A DNA stretch of 64,000 nt from Bifidobacterium magnum (GCF_000741255.1 NZ_JGZB01000003.1:186001-250000), one strand, 5' to 3'; counted from the stretch's first letter, positions 1 through 9,655 are shown. Notes: generated from the sequence alone by a model not told the origin. Made by a program: numbers and translations.

Positions 1-2001
1 CTGACGCGTTTCCGCGTAAACCCGAACGCGCAGGAAATGGAATCCACGTACATCCAGCACAATATTGACGCCACGCGCGCCGCCTATGGGCTGGATTCGG
101 TCAAGACCGAGGAATACGACGCCACGACGAAGGTGGAAGCGGGCGCGCTCGCCCATGAAACGGAGACGACGGCGCAGATCCGCCTGCTCGATCCCCAGAT
201 CGTGTCCCCGACCTTCAAGCAGCTGCAGCAGATGAAGCAGTACTACACCTTCGCCGACACGCTCGCCGTGGACAAGTACGACATCGACGGCACGTCCCAG
301 GACACGGTGATCGCCGCCCGTGAGCTCGACCTCAACGGCAACGACGCACGCAACTGGGTCAACGACCACACCGTGTACACGCACGGCTATGGTGTGGTGG
401 CCGCCTACGGCAACAGGGTGACGAGCGACGGCCAGCCGGAATTCTTCGAATACGGCATTCCGACGCAGGGCTACCTGACGCAAACCCAGCATTACGAGCC
501 GCGCATCTACTTCTCCCCGGAAGCTCCCGAATATTCGATTGTGGGCGCGCCGGAAGGCACCACACCGTGGGAATTCGATTACCCGACCGGATCGAAGGGC
601 GCGACCACGACCTTTACCGGCAACGGCGGCCCGTCGGTGGGCAACATTTTCGCCCGCCTGCTGTACGCGATCCGTTTCGGATCCGACCAGATCCTGTTCT
701 CGGACCGTGTGACGCCCGATTCGCAGATCCTGTACGACCGTTCCCCGAAGGAACGCGTGGCCAAGGTGGCCCCGTACCTGACGCTCGACGGCCGCGTGTA
801 CCCGGCGGTGGTCAACGGCCGCGTCAAGTGGATTGTGGACGGTTACACCACCAGCGACAACATGCCGTACTCCCAGAAGGTGGATTTGGGCGAGGCCACG
901 CAGGACTCCACCACGGTTTCCTCCGACACGGTTTCCAGCCTGAGCGACAAGAACGTGAACTACATCCGCAATTCGGTGAAGGCCACCGTGGACGCGTATG
1001 ACGGTTCCGTAGACCTGTACGCGTGGGACACCGAGGATCCTGTGCTCAAGGCGTGGGAAAAGATTTTCCCGGGCCAGTACAAGCCGATCTCCGAGATGAC
1101 GGGCGACTTGATGAGCCACATGCGTTATCCGGAAGGCCTGTTCAAGGTGCAGCGCCAGCTGCTGTCGCGCTACCACGTGACCACGGCCGCGCAGTTCTTC
1201 TCGGGCGAGGACTTCTGGCAGGTGCCTGTGGATCCGACGGCTTCCGCCAACGAGCAGAAGCAAGACGTGCAGCAGCCGCCCTACTACCTGACGTTGCAGA
1301 CAGGCGGCTCGAAGGAACCGCTGTTCTCGCTGACCAGCTCCTACATTCCGGCCGGCACCAACACGCGTGAAATTCTCACGGCGTTCCTGTCGGTGGATTC
1401 GGACGCGGGACGCGAAAAGGGCGTCAAGGGCAAGAACTACGGCACCATCAGGTTGCAGGAACTGCCCAAGGACACGAATGTGCCGGGCCCGGGCCAGGTG
1501 CAAAACAACTTCAATGCGAACGCCGACGTGTCCAAGGAACTCAACCTGCTGCAATCGGGCTCCACGCAAGTGGAACGCGGCAACCTGCTGACGCTTCCGT
1601 TGGGCGGTGGCCTCGTGTATGTCGAACCCGTCTACGTCAAGTCGTCGGGCAACACAAGCTACCCGCTGCTCAAGAAGGTGCTGGTCGCCTTCGGCGACCG
1701 TGTCGGCTTCGCGAACACGCTCAACGAGGCGCTTGACCAGGTGTTCGAAGGCGATTCGGGTGCTTCCGCGGGAGACGCCGACAACGCGGGAACCACGGGT
1801 TCCCAGTCCGCTCCTTCCGAGGACAAGGCGCAGGAATCCTCGCCGCAGCAAGGTTCCAGCGAGCTCAAGTCCGCATTGAGCGACGCGGCCCAGGCCATGA
1901 AGGATTCCGACGCGGCCATGAAGAAGGGCGACTGGAGCGCTTACGGCGAAGCCCAGAAGAAGCTCGAAACCGCGCTGAACAAGGCGCTCGAGCTGCAATA
2001 G
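1..2001 (+). CDS. UPF0182 family large membrane protein, C-terminal part (5' end outside window)
   Basis: The frame is open from the first base, so this is the 3' part of a longer gene; 666 residues are visible. The text resembles the long extracytoplasmic half of UPF0182 (COG1615) proteins: an ESTYIQHNIDATRAAYGL stretch at about residues 14-31, repeated Tyr/Pro/Gly-rich segments and LPLGGGLVYVEPVYV near residue 540. These proteins carry several N-terminal membrane helices, which would lie upstream of the window. The last ~90 residues change to a Ser/Glu/Gln-rich linker (SAPSEDKAQESSPQQGSSE) and a Lys/Ala-rich helical tail that looks coiled-coil-like. The function of the family is unknown. 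The family call is from recognition by eye. Confidence 0.85.
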   Translation: MTRFRVNPNAQEMESTYIQHNIDATRAAYGLDSVKTEEYDATTKVEAGALAHETETTAQIRLLDPQIVSPTFKQLQQMKQYYTFADTLAVDKYDIDGTSQDTVIAARELDLNGNDARNWVNDHTVYTHGYGVVAAYGNRVTSDGQPEFFEYGIPTQGYLTQTQHYEPRIYFSPEAPEYSIVGAPEGTTPWEFDYPTGSKGATTTFTGNGGPSVGNIFARLLYAIRFGSDQILFSDRVTPDSQILYDRSPKERVAKVAPYLTLDGRVYPAVVNGRVKWIVDGYTTSDNMPYSQKVDLGEATQDSTTVSSDTVSSLSDKNVNYIRNSVKATVDAYDGSVDLYAWDTEDPVLKAWEKIFPGQYKPISEMTGDLMSHMRYPEGLFKVQRQLLSRYHVTTAAQFFSGEDFWQVPVDPTASANEQKQDVQQPPYYLTLQTGGSKEPLFSLTSSYIPAGTNTREILTAFLSVDSDAGREKGVKGKNYGTIRLQELPKDTNVPGPGQVQNNFNANADVSKELNLLQSGSTQVERGNLLTLPLGGGLVYVEPVYVKSSGNTSYPLLKKVLVAFGDRVGFANTLNEALDQVFEGDSGASAGDADNAGTTGSQSAPSEDKAQESSPQQGSSELKSALSDAAQAMKDSDAAMKKGDWSAYGEAQKKLETALNKALELQ

Positions 2002-2043
2002 TTCCGGGAAACCGCAACAGCGCAGCGTAACGGCCGCATAACA

Positions 2044-2074
2044 GTGCCCATGCTAGTCTTTCTGGCATGGGCAC
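2044..2074 (+). promoter_or_regulatory. Inverted repeat covering the -10 region and start codon of the GNAT gene
   Basis: GTGCCCATGC (2044-2053) is repeated inverted as GCATGGGCAC (2065-2074), with 11 nt between. The loop holds the -10-like TAGTCT (2054-2059), and the right arm holds the ATG at 2067. It could be a DNA operator. It could also be a hairpin that ends the upstream transcript or hides the start codon in read-through RNA. No T-run follows it. Confidence 0.4.
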
Positions 2075-2591
2075 TCATTGTTACACCTACAGTTTTCGCG
2101 CCGCTCGTCCAGAGGATATCCCGGCCATCACGTCCATCTACAATGCGGCCGTAACGGCGGGCGGAGCTTCCGCGGACACGTCCCCGAGAACGATTGAACA
2201 GCGCACCGAATGGGTTCGCTCGCATGAATACCCGTACGGCGTATTCGTGGTGGAAGCGATGGGGGAGGACGGTTCGCCATGCGTGGTGGGCTTTGGCGCC
2301 ATGTCCCAATTCCACGCGCGCGCGGGATATGACGGCGTGACCGACTACGCGTACTACGTGCACCCCGACTGGCGGCACAAGCATGTGGGAAGCTTCCTTA
2401 TGGAACGGCTCATCGAAGAATCCAAACATCGCGGCATGCGCAAGGCCGTGCTGCTCATTTTCGCGGACAACGAGGCCTCTTGCGCGCTGGCCCGCAAATA
2501 CGGGTTCATGCGCTATGGCGTGATGTCCCATGCCGCCTACGATGCCACGGGAGTACTGCGCGACATGAGCTATTGGGATCTCGACCTGTAG
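2067..2591 (+). CDS. GNAT-family N-acetyltransferase, phosphinothricin-acetyltransferase-like
   Basis: The 174-residue product has the single-domain GNAT layout. It opens with FRAARPEDIPAITSIYN, and the acetyl-CoA pyrophosphate-binding motif is at about residues 97-112 (VHPDWRHKHVGSFL, the R-x-x-x-x-G loop). A C-terminal ALARKYGFMRYGVM segment is typical of the PAT/YncA subgroup that acetylates small amines or amino-acid analogues. The substrate cannot be told. No Shine-Dalgarno sequence precedes the ATG; TAGTCT ends 7 nt before it, so a leaderless transcript is likely. The start codon also sits in the right arm of a 10-bp inverted repeat. Confidence 0.85.
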   Translation: MGTHCYTYSFRAARPEDIPAITSIYNAAVTAGGASADTSPRTIEQRTEWVRSHEYPYGVFVVEAMGEDGSPCVVGFGAMSQFHARAGYDGVTDYAYYVHPDWRHKHVGSFLMERLIEESKHRGMRKAVLLIFADNEASCALARKYGFMRYGVMSHAAYDATGVLRDMSYWDLDL

Positions 2592-2728
2592 CACCCCGGC
2601 ACGCCATGGCTATTGCTACCCGCTAAGCATGCGCCGCCCGTCAGCCATGAACATTAAGATAGGCGGTTGGTTTTCATTGAATTGCCAATGGGAAAAGACT
2701 GAACGCGCCGCTGATAAGGACACGACAT

Positions 2729-3337
2729 ATGGCTGAAGCATCGGAATTCTGGCTCATCGTAGGTTTGGGCAACCCCGGGGAAAAATACCGCAACACCCGT
2801 CACAACATGGGATTCGCCGTAGCGGACGAACTCGCCACACGCTGGAGCGTCAACTTCTCCAACCACAAGGGCCTGGCGGATCTGGGCAAAGGCGTCATGC
2901 GCCTCAACGGCGAATCCAAGAAGTTCTTCCTGGCCAAGCCGCTGACCTACATGAACAATTCCGGCGAAGCGGTCTCCTCCATCTGCAGCTACTACCATAT
3001 TCCCGCCAACCACGTGCTCGTCATCCATGACGACATGGACCTCGCCTTCGGCCGTATCAAAGTGAAGAACGGCGGATCCGCGGGCGGCCACAACGGCATC
3101 AAATCCATCGACAAGTCGCTGGGAACCAACAAATACGACCGCGTGCGCATGGGAACAGGCCACGCCAGCCGCGCCGGAGACGCCCACGAGAACACGATCA
3201 ACTGGGTACTCGGCGGATTCAACGCCCAACAGCGCAAAATGATGCCCGAATTCCTCGCCGACGGGGCCGACGCCGCCGAAACGATCATGTTCCAAGGCCT
3301 CACGCACGCGCAAGACATTTTCAACGCGCGCTCCTGA
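2729..3337 (+). CDS. pth: Peptidyl-tRNA hydrolase
   Basis: The 202-residue product is a standard bacterial Pth, which cleaves peptidyl-tRNA released by stalled ribosomes in the cytoplasm. It starts with the family signature LIVGLGNPGEKYRNTRHNMG, which places the catalytic His at residue 25. KPLTYMNNSGEAV and IHDDMDL follow (the conserved Asp), then GGSAGGHNGIKSI. AAGGA lies 10 nt before the ATG. The gene ends 35 bp before mfd on the same strand, the usual pth-mfd pairing in actinobacteria, so the two are probably cotranscribed. Confidence 0.97.
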   Translation: MAEASEFWLIVGLGNPGEKYRNTRHNMGFAVADELATRWSVNFSNHKGLADLGKGVMRLNGESKKFFLAKPLTYMNNSGEAVSSICSYYHIPANHVLVIHDDMDLAFGRIKVKNGGSAGGHNGIKSIDKSLGTNKYDRVRMGTGHASRAGDAHENTINWVLGGFNAQQRKMMPEFLADGADAAETIMFQGLTHAQDIFNARS

Positions 3338-3372
3338 CCATTTCCTATTCCCGACCATTTGTTCCACGCCAT

Positions 3373-6300
3373 TTGACACCAGAAGGGGAACCGACCACGA
3401 CTAGCGCACAACCGGCGACTTCCGCCCGCTCCACCGAAACCTTCCAGCCCAAGCCATGCGGCGAACTGGCCGATTTGCTCACCGACCTGGAAACGGACAC
3501 CGCTTTGCGCGATCTGGTCCACGGCGATATCACACCGGATACGGCCGCCAGCGCCGCCAACCTCACCGTGGGTGCGCCCGAGGGCATCCGCCCGGCGCTC
3601 GCCGCCGCCACGGCCGCAAACCGCACCGTAGTGGTCGTCGTGCCTTCCAGCCGCCAAAGCGAGGAATTCGTCGAAGCCGCCCGCTCATGGTATGACGGCG
3701 ATCCGCACGACATCGCCCAGCTTGACGCATGGGAAACGTTGCCGCACGAACGCCTGTCGCCTCGTGCGGACACCGTGGCCAACCGCATGGCCGTGTTCCG
3801 CCGCCTCGCGCACCCGCAGGAAGGCAGCGACCTGTTCAGCCCCATCCGCGTACTCGTGATGCCCGTGCGCTCGCTGATCCAGCCCGTGGTCGCGGGTATT
3901 GGCGATATCACGCCACTCGTGTTCGAGCGGGGTGAATCGATGGACATGTTTGCGGCCGTTGCCGCGCTGGTGGAAAACGCCTACACGCGCGCCGACCTCG
4001 TGATGGACCGCGGCGAGTTCGCCGTGCGCGGCGGCATCATTGACGTGTTTCCTCCCACATTGCCGCATCCTGTGCGCATCGAGTTTTTCGGAGACGAGGT
4101 GGATTCGATCCGCGCGTTCCACGCTTCCGACCAGCGCACGTTTGGTGACGAGATCGCGCGCGTGTGGGCCACGCCATGCCGCGAAATGCAGATGACCGAC
4201 GAGGTGCGCAATCGCGCCCGCGCATTGATCGGTTCCATTGCCAACGCCGACGACATGCTCGAATCCATTGCCAACGGCGTGCCCGTGGAAGGTATGGAAT
4301 CGTTGGTGCCGGCGCTTGTGGACCATATGCAGTCGGTAGCTTCATTGCTGCCGCGCCATAGCGTGGTCATGCTGTGCGATCCTGAAAAGTTGCGCCGGTC
4401 CGTGGACGATTTGGTGACCACCGCCCAGGAATTCCTTGCCACAAGCTGGCATGTGGCCGCGTCCGGCCACGCCACGAGCGCCCCCATTTCCTTCGATCAG
4501 GCCAGTTTTTACGATTATGAACAGACCGTTGAAGCGTTGGACAACAGCGCCCATGACGTCTGGAACGTCACCGCGTTCCCGGTTGACTCGTCGTTGGCCG
4601 GCCATGTGCAAATCGATGCGGTTCCAGCCGAGAATTTCCGTGCGGACGAACACAAGACGGCCCGCGGATTTGAACAGATGGTGAGCGACGGATACAAAAT
4701 CGTGGTGACGGCTGTCGCCCACGGCATTCTCTCGCGTCTGTCACGTATGCTTAAAACGGCTGGAATTAGCGGATTTGACGCGATCCAGTCGCAGATGACG
4801 GACGGTTTTGTCGACAAGTCCGCCCGTCTCGCCGTGCTTACGGAACGCGACATTACGGGACGCAGCGGCGCGGCGGCGCATCAGAAGACGCCGAAAAAGC
4901 GCCGCAAGTCGATCGATTTGATGGAACTGAAGCCCGGCGACTATGTGGTGCACGAACAGCATGGCGTCGGCCGTTTCCTGGAAATGCGCCAGCGCACCAC
5001 GGGCAAGGGCGTCAACGAGACGACACGCGAGTATCTGGTCATCGAATATGCGCCAAGCAAGCGCAACGCGCCCAACGACAAGCTGTTCATCCCCACGGAC
5101 CAGCTGGATTTGGTCAGCAAGTACATCGGGTCCGACGCGCCGAAACTCAACAAGCTGGGCGGTTCGGACTGGGCCACCACGAAGGCGAAGGCCAAAAAGC
5201 ATGTGCATGAAGTGGCCGAAGACCTCATCAAGCTGTATTCGGCCCGCCAGCGTACGAAGGGCTTCGCGTTCAGTCCGGATACGCCATGGCAGAAGGAATT
5301 GGAAGACGCATTCCCGTACCAGGAGACCGCCGACCAGCTCACCACCATTGACGACGTCAAGGCCGATATGGAAAAGCCGTTGCCGATGGACCGCCTGATT
5401 TGCGGCGACGTGGGATTCGGCAAGACGGAGATCGCCGTGCGCGCGGCGTTCAAGGCCGTGCAGGACGGCAAGCAAGTTGTGGTGCTCGTGCCGACCACGT
5501 TGCTCGTGCAACAGCATTACGAGACGTTCACGGAACGTTTTGAGGGATTCCCCGTGGTCGTCAAGCCCATGAGCCGATTCCAGACCACCAAGGAGATCAA
5601 CGAGACGATCCGCGGGCTGGAAGACGGCACGGTGGACGTGGTGATCGGCACGCACAAACTGTTGAACCCGAAAATCAAGTTCAAGGATCTGGGGCTCGTC
5701 ATTATCGACGAGGAGCAACGTTTTGGCGTGGAACACAAGGAGACGCTCAAGGCCTTGCGCACCAATGTGGACGTGTTGAGCCTTTCAGCCACGCCAATCC
5801 CGCGCACGCTGGAAATGGCCGTGACGGGCATCCGTGAAATGTCCACGCTCGCCACGCCTCCAGAAGACCGCCTGCCCGTGCTCACTTATGTGGGCCCCTA
5901 TGAGGATTCCCAGGTTGTGGCGGCCGTGCGGCGCGAAATGATGCGCGGCGGCCAGGTGTTCTACCTGCACAACCGTGTGGAGGACATCTCCCGCACGGCG
6001 GCCAAGCTGCAGGAACTGCTTCCCGAAGCGAAAATCGCCATCGCCCACGGCAAGATGGGCAAAAAGCAGCTCGACCAGGTTATCCGCGACTTCTGGCATC
6101 GCGATATCGATATCCTCGTGACGACCACGATCATCGAAACGGGTCTCGATATTTCCAACGCCAACACGCTGATTGTGGACCATGCCGACCGCTTCGGCCT
6201 GTCCCAGCTCCACCAGTTGCGTGGACGAGTGGGCCGAGGCCACGAACGCGCGTACGCGTATTTCCTGTATGACCCGACCAAGCCGATGACGCAACAGTCG

Positions 6301-6978
6301 CACGACCGCCTGGTGACGATCGCGCAGAACACCGCGTTGGGTTCCGGCTTCGACGTGGCCATGAAGGACTTGGAGCTGCGCGGCACGGGCAACCTGCTGG
6401 GAGACGAGCAAAGCGGCCATATTGAAGGCGTGGGATTCGACTTGTATGTGCGCATGGTGTCCGAAGCGATCGAGGAATACAAGGAACCGGATCGCGTGGA
6501 GCCCGTGGCCGTGTCCATCGACCTGCCCATCGAGGCGTCCATTCCCGTGGACTACATCGATTCGGACAAGCTGCGCCTCGAGGTGTACCGCAAACTGGCT
6601 TCGGCGCGCAACGAGGACGATTTGACGCAATTACAGGAGGAGCTTACGGACCGTTATGGCGAGCCGCCGGAAGTGTTCCACGCGCTGTTCGACATCGCAA
6701 GATTGCGTGAACGCGCACGCCTTATGGGCATTACCGAAATCTTCGCGCAAGGCAAGACCATGCGCGTGGCCAAGGTAAAGCCGGCGGATTCCGTCCAAAT
6801 CCGCATCTCACGTATTTATCGCGGGGCCCAGTACCGCCCGGTAACGCAAACCTATGTGATTCCAACGCCTTTCGCGGGTTCCTTAGGCGGCAAACCCATG
6901 TCGTCGCACGAGATTATTCGCTGGACACAGCAGCTGCTCGACGATTTGGCATGGAAACCGGGAGCCAAGCAACAGTAG
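3373..6978 (+). CDS. mfd: Transcription-repair coupling factor Mfd
   Basis: The 1,201-residue SF2 translocase releases RNA polymerase stalled at DNA damage and recruits UvrA. The order is as expected: a UvrB-like N-terminal part (IRVLVMPVRSLIQP, then MDRGEFAVRGGIIDVFPP), the RNA-polymerase-interacting domain at about 516-600 (LKPGDYVVHEQHGVGRF), Walker A at about 675-682 (GDVGFGKT), Walker B with the DEEQ box near 776, the TRG/QxxGR region (RQLHQLRGRVGRG-like) and a C-terminal D7 domain. No ATG lies near the N-terminus; the TTG at 3373 is the first start that gives a full domain. It is weakly supported, since the purine-rich AGAAGGGGAA lies just downstream of it. uvrB is about 36 kb further on. 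Confidence 0.95.
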   Translation: MTPEGEPTTTSAQPATSARSTETFQPKPCGELADLLTDLETDTALRDLVHGDITPDTAASAANLTVGAPEGIRPALAAATAANRTVVVVVPSSRQSEEFVEAARSWYDGDPHDIAQLDAWETLPHERLSPRADTVANRMAVFRRLAHPQEGSDLFSPIRVLVMPVRSLIQPVVAGIGDITPLVFERGESMDMFAAVAALVENAYTRADLVMDRGEFAVRGGIIDVFPPTLPHPVRIEFFGDEVDSIRAFHASDQRTFGDEIARVWATPCREMQMTDEVRNRARALIGSIANADDMLESIANGVPVEGMESLVPALVDHMQSVASLLPRHSVVMLCDPEKLRRSVDDLVTTAQEFLATSWHVAASGHATSAPISFDQASFYDYEQTVEALDNSAHDVWNVTAFPVDSSLAGHVQIDAVPAENFRADEHKTARGFEQMVSDGYKIVVTAVAHGILSRLSRMLKTAGISGFDAIQSQMTDGFVDKSARLAVLTERDITGRSGAAAHQKTPKKRRKSIDLMELKPGDYVVHEQHGVGRFLEMRQRTTGKGVNETTREYLVIEYAPSKRNAPNDKLFIPTDQLDLVSKYIGSDAPKLNKLGGSDWATTKAKAKKHVHEVAEDLIKLYSARQRTKGFAFSPDTPWQKELEDAFPYQETADQLTTIDDVKADMEKPLPMDRLICGDVGFGKTEIAVRAAFKAVQDGKQVVVLVPTTLLVQQHYETFTERFEGFPVVVKPMSRFQTTKEINETIRGLEDGTVDVVIGTHKLLNPKIKFKDLGLVIIDEEQRFGVEHKETLKALRTNVDVLSLSATPIPRTLEMAVTGIREMSTLATPPEDRLPVLTYVGPYEDSQVVAAVRREMMRGGQVFYLHNRVEDISRTAAKLQELLPEAKIAIAHGKMGKKQLDQVIRDFWHRDIDILVTTTIIETGLDISNANTLIVDHADRFGLSQLHQLRGRVGRGHERAYAYFLYDPTKPMTQQSHDRLVTIAQNTALGSGFDVAMKDLELRGTGNLLGDEQSGHIEGVGFDLYVRMVSEAIEEYKEPDRVEPVAVSIDLPIEASIPVDYIDSDKLRLEVYRKLASARNEDDLTQLQEELTDRYGEPPEVFHALFDIARLRERARLMGITEIFAQGKTMRVAKVKPADSVQIRISRIYRGAQYRPVTQTYVIPTPFAGSLGGKPMSSHEIIRWTQQLLDDLAWKPGAKQQ

Positions 6979-6991
6979 GAAGAACGGAGGC

Positions 6992-7005
6992 TGTTAACGC
7001 TCACA
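6992..7005. promoter_or_regulatory. LacI-family-type operator upstream of eno
   Basis: TGTTAACGCTCACA matches the perfect palindrome upstream of pyk (TGTTAGCGCTAACA, 45803-45816) at 12 of 14 positions and has the central CG typical of LacI/GalR operators. It lies 17 bp upstream of the likely -35 of eno, a position that suits activation better than repression. LacI-type global regulators of central carbon metabolism are known in bifidobacteria; linking this site to one of them is inference. Confidence 0.55.
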
Positions 7006-7022
7006 TTTTTCTGATAGCAAGG

Positions 7023-7052
7023 TTGCCACTCGTCCACAAAACCCACTACGCT
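7023..7052 (+). promoter_or_regulatory. Probable sigma-70-type promoter of eno
   Basis: TTGCCA (7023-7028) and TACGCT (7047-7052) are 18 bp apart, with transcription expected to start near 7059. This leaves about 30 nt of leader holding an AAGGAG ribosome-binding site at 7079-7084. Confidence 0.6.
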
Positions 7053-7090
7053 GTGAAGTGTCATCACAACCTATACATAAAGGAGTAGTT

Positions 7091-8383
7091 GTGGCAGTTA
7101 TTGAAAGCGTCTACGCACGCCAGATTCTTGACTCCCGTGGCAACCCGACCGTCGAGGTCGTTCTCGACACCGAAGACGGCGCACGTGGCCTGGGTCTCGT
7201 TCCTTCCGGTGCTTCCACTGGCGAAGCTGAGGCTTGGGAACGCCGCGATGGCGACAAGTCCGTCTACCAGGGCAAGGGCGTGCTCGGCGCCGTTGCCGCG
7301 GTCAACGACGAAATCGCTCCGAAGGTCATCGGCATGGATGCCTCCGACCAGCGCGCAATCGACCAGCTCATGATCGAGCTCGACGGCACCCCGAACAAGG
7401 GCCGTCTGGGCGCCAACGCAATCCTCGGCGTGTCCCTGGCTGCCATGTACGCGGCTGCCGAATCCGCCGAAGAGCCGTTGTACCGCTACATCGGCGGCAT
7501 CAACGGCCACATCCTGCCGGTGCCGAACATGAACATCATGAACGGTGGCGCTCACGCTGACTTCGCTACGGACATCCAGGAGTACATGATCTCCCCGTAC
7601 GGCTTCGAGACCTACTCCGAGGCTCTGCAGGCCGGCGTCGAGGTGTACCACACGCTGAAGAACGTCCTGAAGAAGCAGGGTCTGGCTACGGGCCTCGGCG
7701 ACGAGGGCGGCTTCGCTCCGAAGATGAAGACCAACGAGGATTCCCTCAAGTACATCATGGACGCCATCTCCGCCGCCGGTTACGAGCCGGGCAAGCAGAT
7801 CGGTATCGCCCTTGATGTGGCTTCCTCCGAGTTCTACAACAGGGAAACCGGCAAGTACCGCTTCGACGGCGAAGACCGCGACGCCGAGTACATGCTCGAC
7901 TTCTACGAGAACCTGATCAACGAGTTCCCGATCGTCTCCATCGAGGATCCGTTCCAGGAAGAAGGCTGGGAAGACTGGGCCAAGATCACCAAGAAGCTCG
8001 GCGATCGCCTCCAGTTCGTCGGCGACGACCTGTTCGTCACCAACCCGGTGCGCCTGAAGAAGGGCATCGACATGGGTGCAGGCAACTCCCTGCTCGTGAA
8101 GCTCAACCAGATCGGCACCGTGTCCGAGACGCTCGACGCCATCGAACTGGCCACGAAGAACGGCTTCACCTCCATGGTTTCCCACCGTTCCGGCGAAACC
8201 CCGGACACCACCATCTCCGACCTGGCTGTCGCAAAGAACACCAGCCAGATCAAGACGGGTGCTCCGGCTCGTGGCGAGCGCATTGCCAAGTACAACCGCC
8301 TGCTCGAGATCGAGGAAGAGCTCGGCTCGACCGCACAGTACGCCGGCTACAGCGCATTCAAGGCCTGCAAGCAGTACATGTGA
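7091..8383 (+). CDS. eno: Enolase (2-phosphoglycerate dehydratase)
   Basis: The 430-residue glycolytic enzyme converts 2-phosphoglycerate to phosphoenolpyruvate. The GTG at 7091 is chosen because AAGGAG lies 6 nt before it and the protein then opens with [20 protein letters not shown], as enolases do; the longer open frame from 7058 adds 11 unconserved residues. Visible motifs are [16 protein letters not shown], the Mg-binding SIEDPF and GDDLFVTN, the [10 protein letters not shown] catalytic-Lys strand and the [12 protein letters not shown] signature. Codon use is strongly biased towards C-ending codons, as in rpsA and pyk here, which fits high expression. The gene heads the conserved eno-divIC-DUF501-ppx run. 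Confidence 0.98.
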   Translation: MAVIESVYARQILDSRGNPTVEVVLDTEDGARGLGLVPSGASTGEAEAWERRDGDKSVYQGKGVLGAVAAVNDEIAPKVIGMDASDQRAIDQLMIELDGTPNKGRLGANAILGVSLAAMYAAAESAEEPLYRYIGGINGHILPVPNMNIMNGGAHADFATDIQEYMISPYGFETYSEALQAGVEVYHTLKNVLKKQGLATGLGDEGGFAPKMKTNEDSLKYIMDAISAAGYEPGKQIGIALDVASSEFYNRETGKYRFDGEDRDAEYMLDFYENLINEFPIVSIEDPFQEEGWEDWAKITKKLGDRLQFVGDDLFVTNPVRLKKGIDMGAGNSLLVKLNQIGTVSETLDAIELATKNGFTSMVSHRSGETPDTTISDLAVAKNTSQIKTGAPARGERIAKYNRLLEIEEELGSTAQYAGYSAFKACKQYM

Positions 8384-8434
8384 TCGTGACGGTGCTCCGC
8401 ACCGTATGTTGATCTCCATTTGATTGCAACGCAT

Positions 8435-8471
8435 ACCCGCTACTTCGATACGTCGAATGTAGCGGGTATTT
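8435..8471 (+). terminator. Rho-independent terminator after eno
   Basis: TACCCGCTACTTCGA pairs with TCGAATGTAGCGGGTA around a TACG loop, with one bulged T, and is followed by TTTT. The next gene starts only 10 nt later, so divIC is either read through or has its own start signal close to this tail. Confidence 0.85.
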
Positions 8472-8480
8472 TCATCTCAT

Positions 8481-9026
8481 ATGAGCAAACGAACCAGCAA
8501 AGCGTCTGAAAAACGATCCCGAGCGAAATCGTCTACGAACGCTGGTCCCATTGCATTCTGCGTCGCCCTGATCATCATCGCCTTGGGTGCGATCCAACTC
8601 ATCTCCACCTTCCATATATACGCGATGAATCTGGCGCAGTTGGAGTCGCTCAAAAAGCAGGAATCGTCATTGACCGCGCAAAAACACGATTTGGAAAACG
8701 ACATATCCCGCTGGGACGACAAGGCCTATGTCATTGCGCAGGCGCGCGAACGGCTTGGATTCGTCTTTGAGGGGGAGACTCCGATCAAAGTCGAGCATCC
8801 CGAGGCGGTGACGGGCAAGAATACCGATCCGGACGACGCTCCGGCGTCCAAAACCACCACGCAGACCACACTGCCATGGTATAGCGAACTGGCATACTCG
8901 TTGCGCGAGGCTGACAAGGAGAAAAGCGCAACGCATGGCGAGAGCGCCCAAGAGCCGGAACAGACGTCCGGCGAGAGCGCGCAGCCGACGCAACCATCCC
9001 AAGACATAGAAGGAACCGCACAGTGA
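8481..9026 (+). CDS. FtsB/DivIC-like septum formation initiator
   Basis: The 181-residue product has a short basic cytoplasmic N-terminus, one membrane helix at about residues 23-45 (PIAFCVALIIIALGAIQLIS), a heptad-rich coiled coil at about 48-72, and WDDKAYVIAQARERLGFVFEGE, the family core. It should sit in the divisome with FtsL and FtsQ. The last ~75 residues are a Thr/Ser/Glu/Gln-rich tail predicted to be disordered outside the membrane. No good Shine-Dalgarno is seen before the ATG. The stop overlaps the GTG of the DUF501 gene by 4 nt. The neighbours match the usual actinobacterial order after eno. Confidence 0.9.
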   Translation: MSKRTSKASEKRSRAKSSTNAGPIAFCVALIIIALGAIQLISTFHIYAMNLAQLESLKKQESSLTAQKHDLENDISRWDDKAYVIAQARERLGFVFEGETPIKVEHPEAVTGKNTDPDDAPASKTTTQTTLPWYSELAYSLREADKEKSATHGESAQEPEQTSGESAQPTQPSQDIEGTAQ

Positions 9027-9649
9027 CATCACCACAGGCCACCGCGTCATTTGATCCGACCATTACCAGCGAAGTGAGCAAGATGCTCGACCGCATTCTG
9101 GCGCAGCCGGCCACGCCGGAAGACATGAGTATTGTCCAGGAACAGTTGGGCCGTTATCCCAGGGGCATGGTGGCGGTGGGCGCGCGCTGCGCCTGCGGAA
9201 CGCCGCTTGTGACGATTACCCGGCCGCTGCTGGAAGGCGGCATCCCGTTCCCGACGACGTGCTATTTGACGAGTCCGGAAGCCGTGAAAGCCGTCTCAAG
9301 GCTGGAAGCCGACGGCATGATGAAAGAATTCAACGCCATGCTTGCCGAAGATGAGGAATTGCGCAAGCAGTATGAACATGCCCATGAATATTACCTGGCT
9401 TTTCGCCATGAGCTGGCAAATCGCCTGGGCGACAGTGAAGAACATATTGTGGGCATCAGCGCCGGAGGCCTTCCCGTGCGCGTAAAGTGCCTGCACGCGT
9501 TGCTGGGCCAAACGCTCGTGATGGGAAGCGGGATCAACCCGATCGGAGACATGGTGCTCGAGCGCATTCGCGGTGAATTCGACCCGCAAACATGCCGCTG
9601 CGCCATCCAGGAATCGACGCAAGAAGAGTCAGCGCATACGGACAAGTGA
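9023..9649 (+). CDS. DUF501 domain protein
   Basis: The 208-residue product is recognised as DUF501 from RYPRGMVAVGARCACGTPLVTITRP, FPTTCYLTSPEAVKAVSRLE and the C-terminal GLPVRVKCLHALLGQTL and GxNPIGD core. Two paired Cys (CACG near residue 53) and the KCLHAL His/Cys cluster could bind metal, but this is inference. The GTG start overlaps the end of divIC by 4 nt (GTGA), which implies translational coupling, and ppx follows after 6 nt. The biochemical function is unknown; location between a divisome gene and ppx is conserved in actinobacteria. Confidence 0.9.
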   Translation: MTSPQATASFDPTITSEVSKMLDRILAQPATPEDMSIVQEQLGRYPRGMVAVGARCACGTPLVTITRPLLEGGIPFPTTCYLTSPEAVKAVSRLEADGMMKEFNAMLAEDEELRKQYEHAHEYYLAFRHELANRLGDSEEHIVGISAGGLPVRVKCLHALLGQTLVMGSGINPIGDMVLERIRGEFDPQTCRCAIQESTQEESAHTDK

Positions 9650-9655
9650 GGAAAT

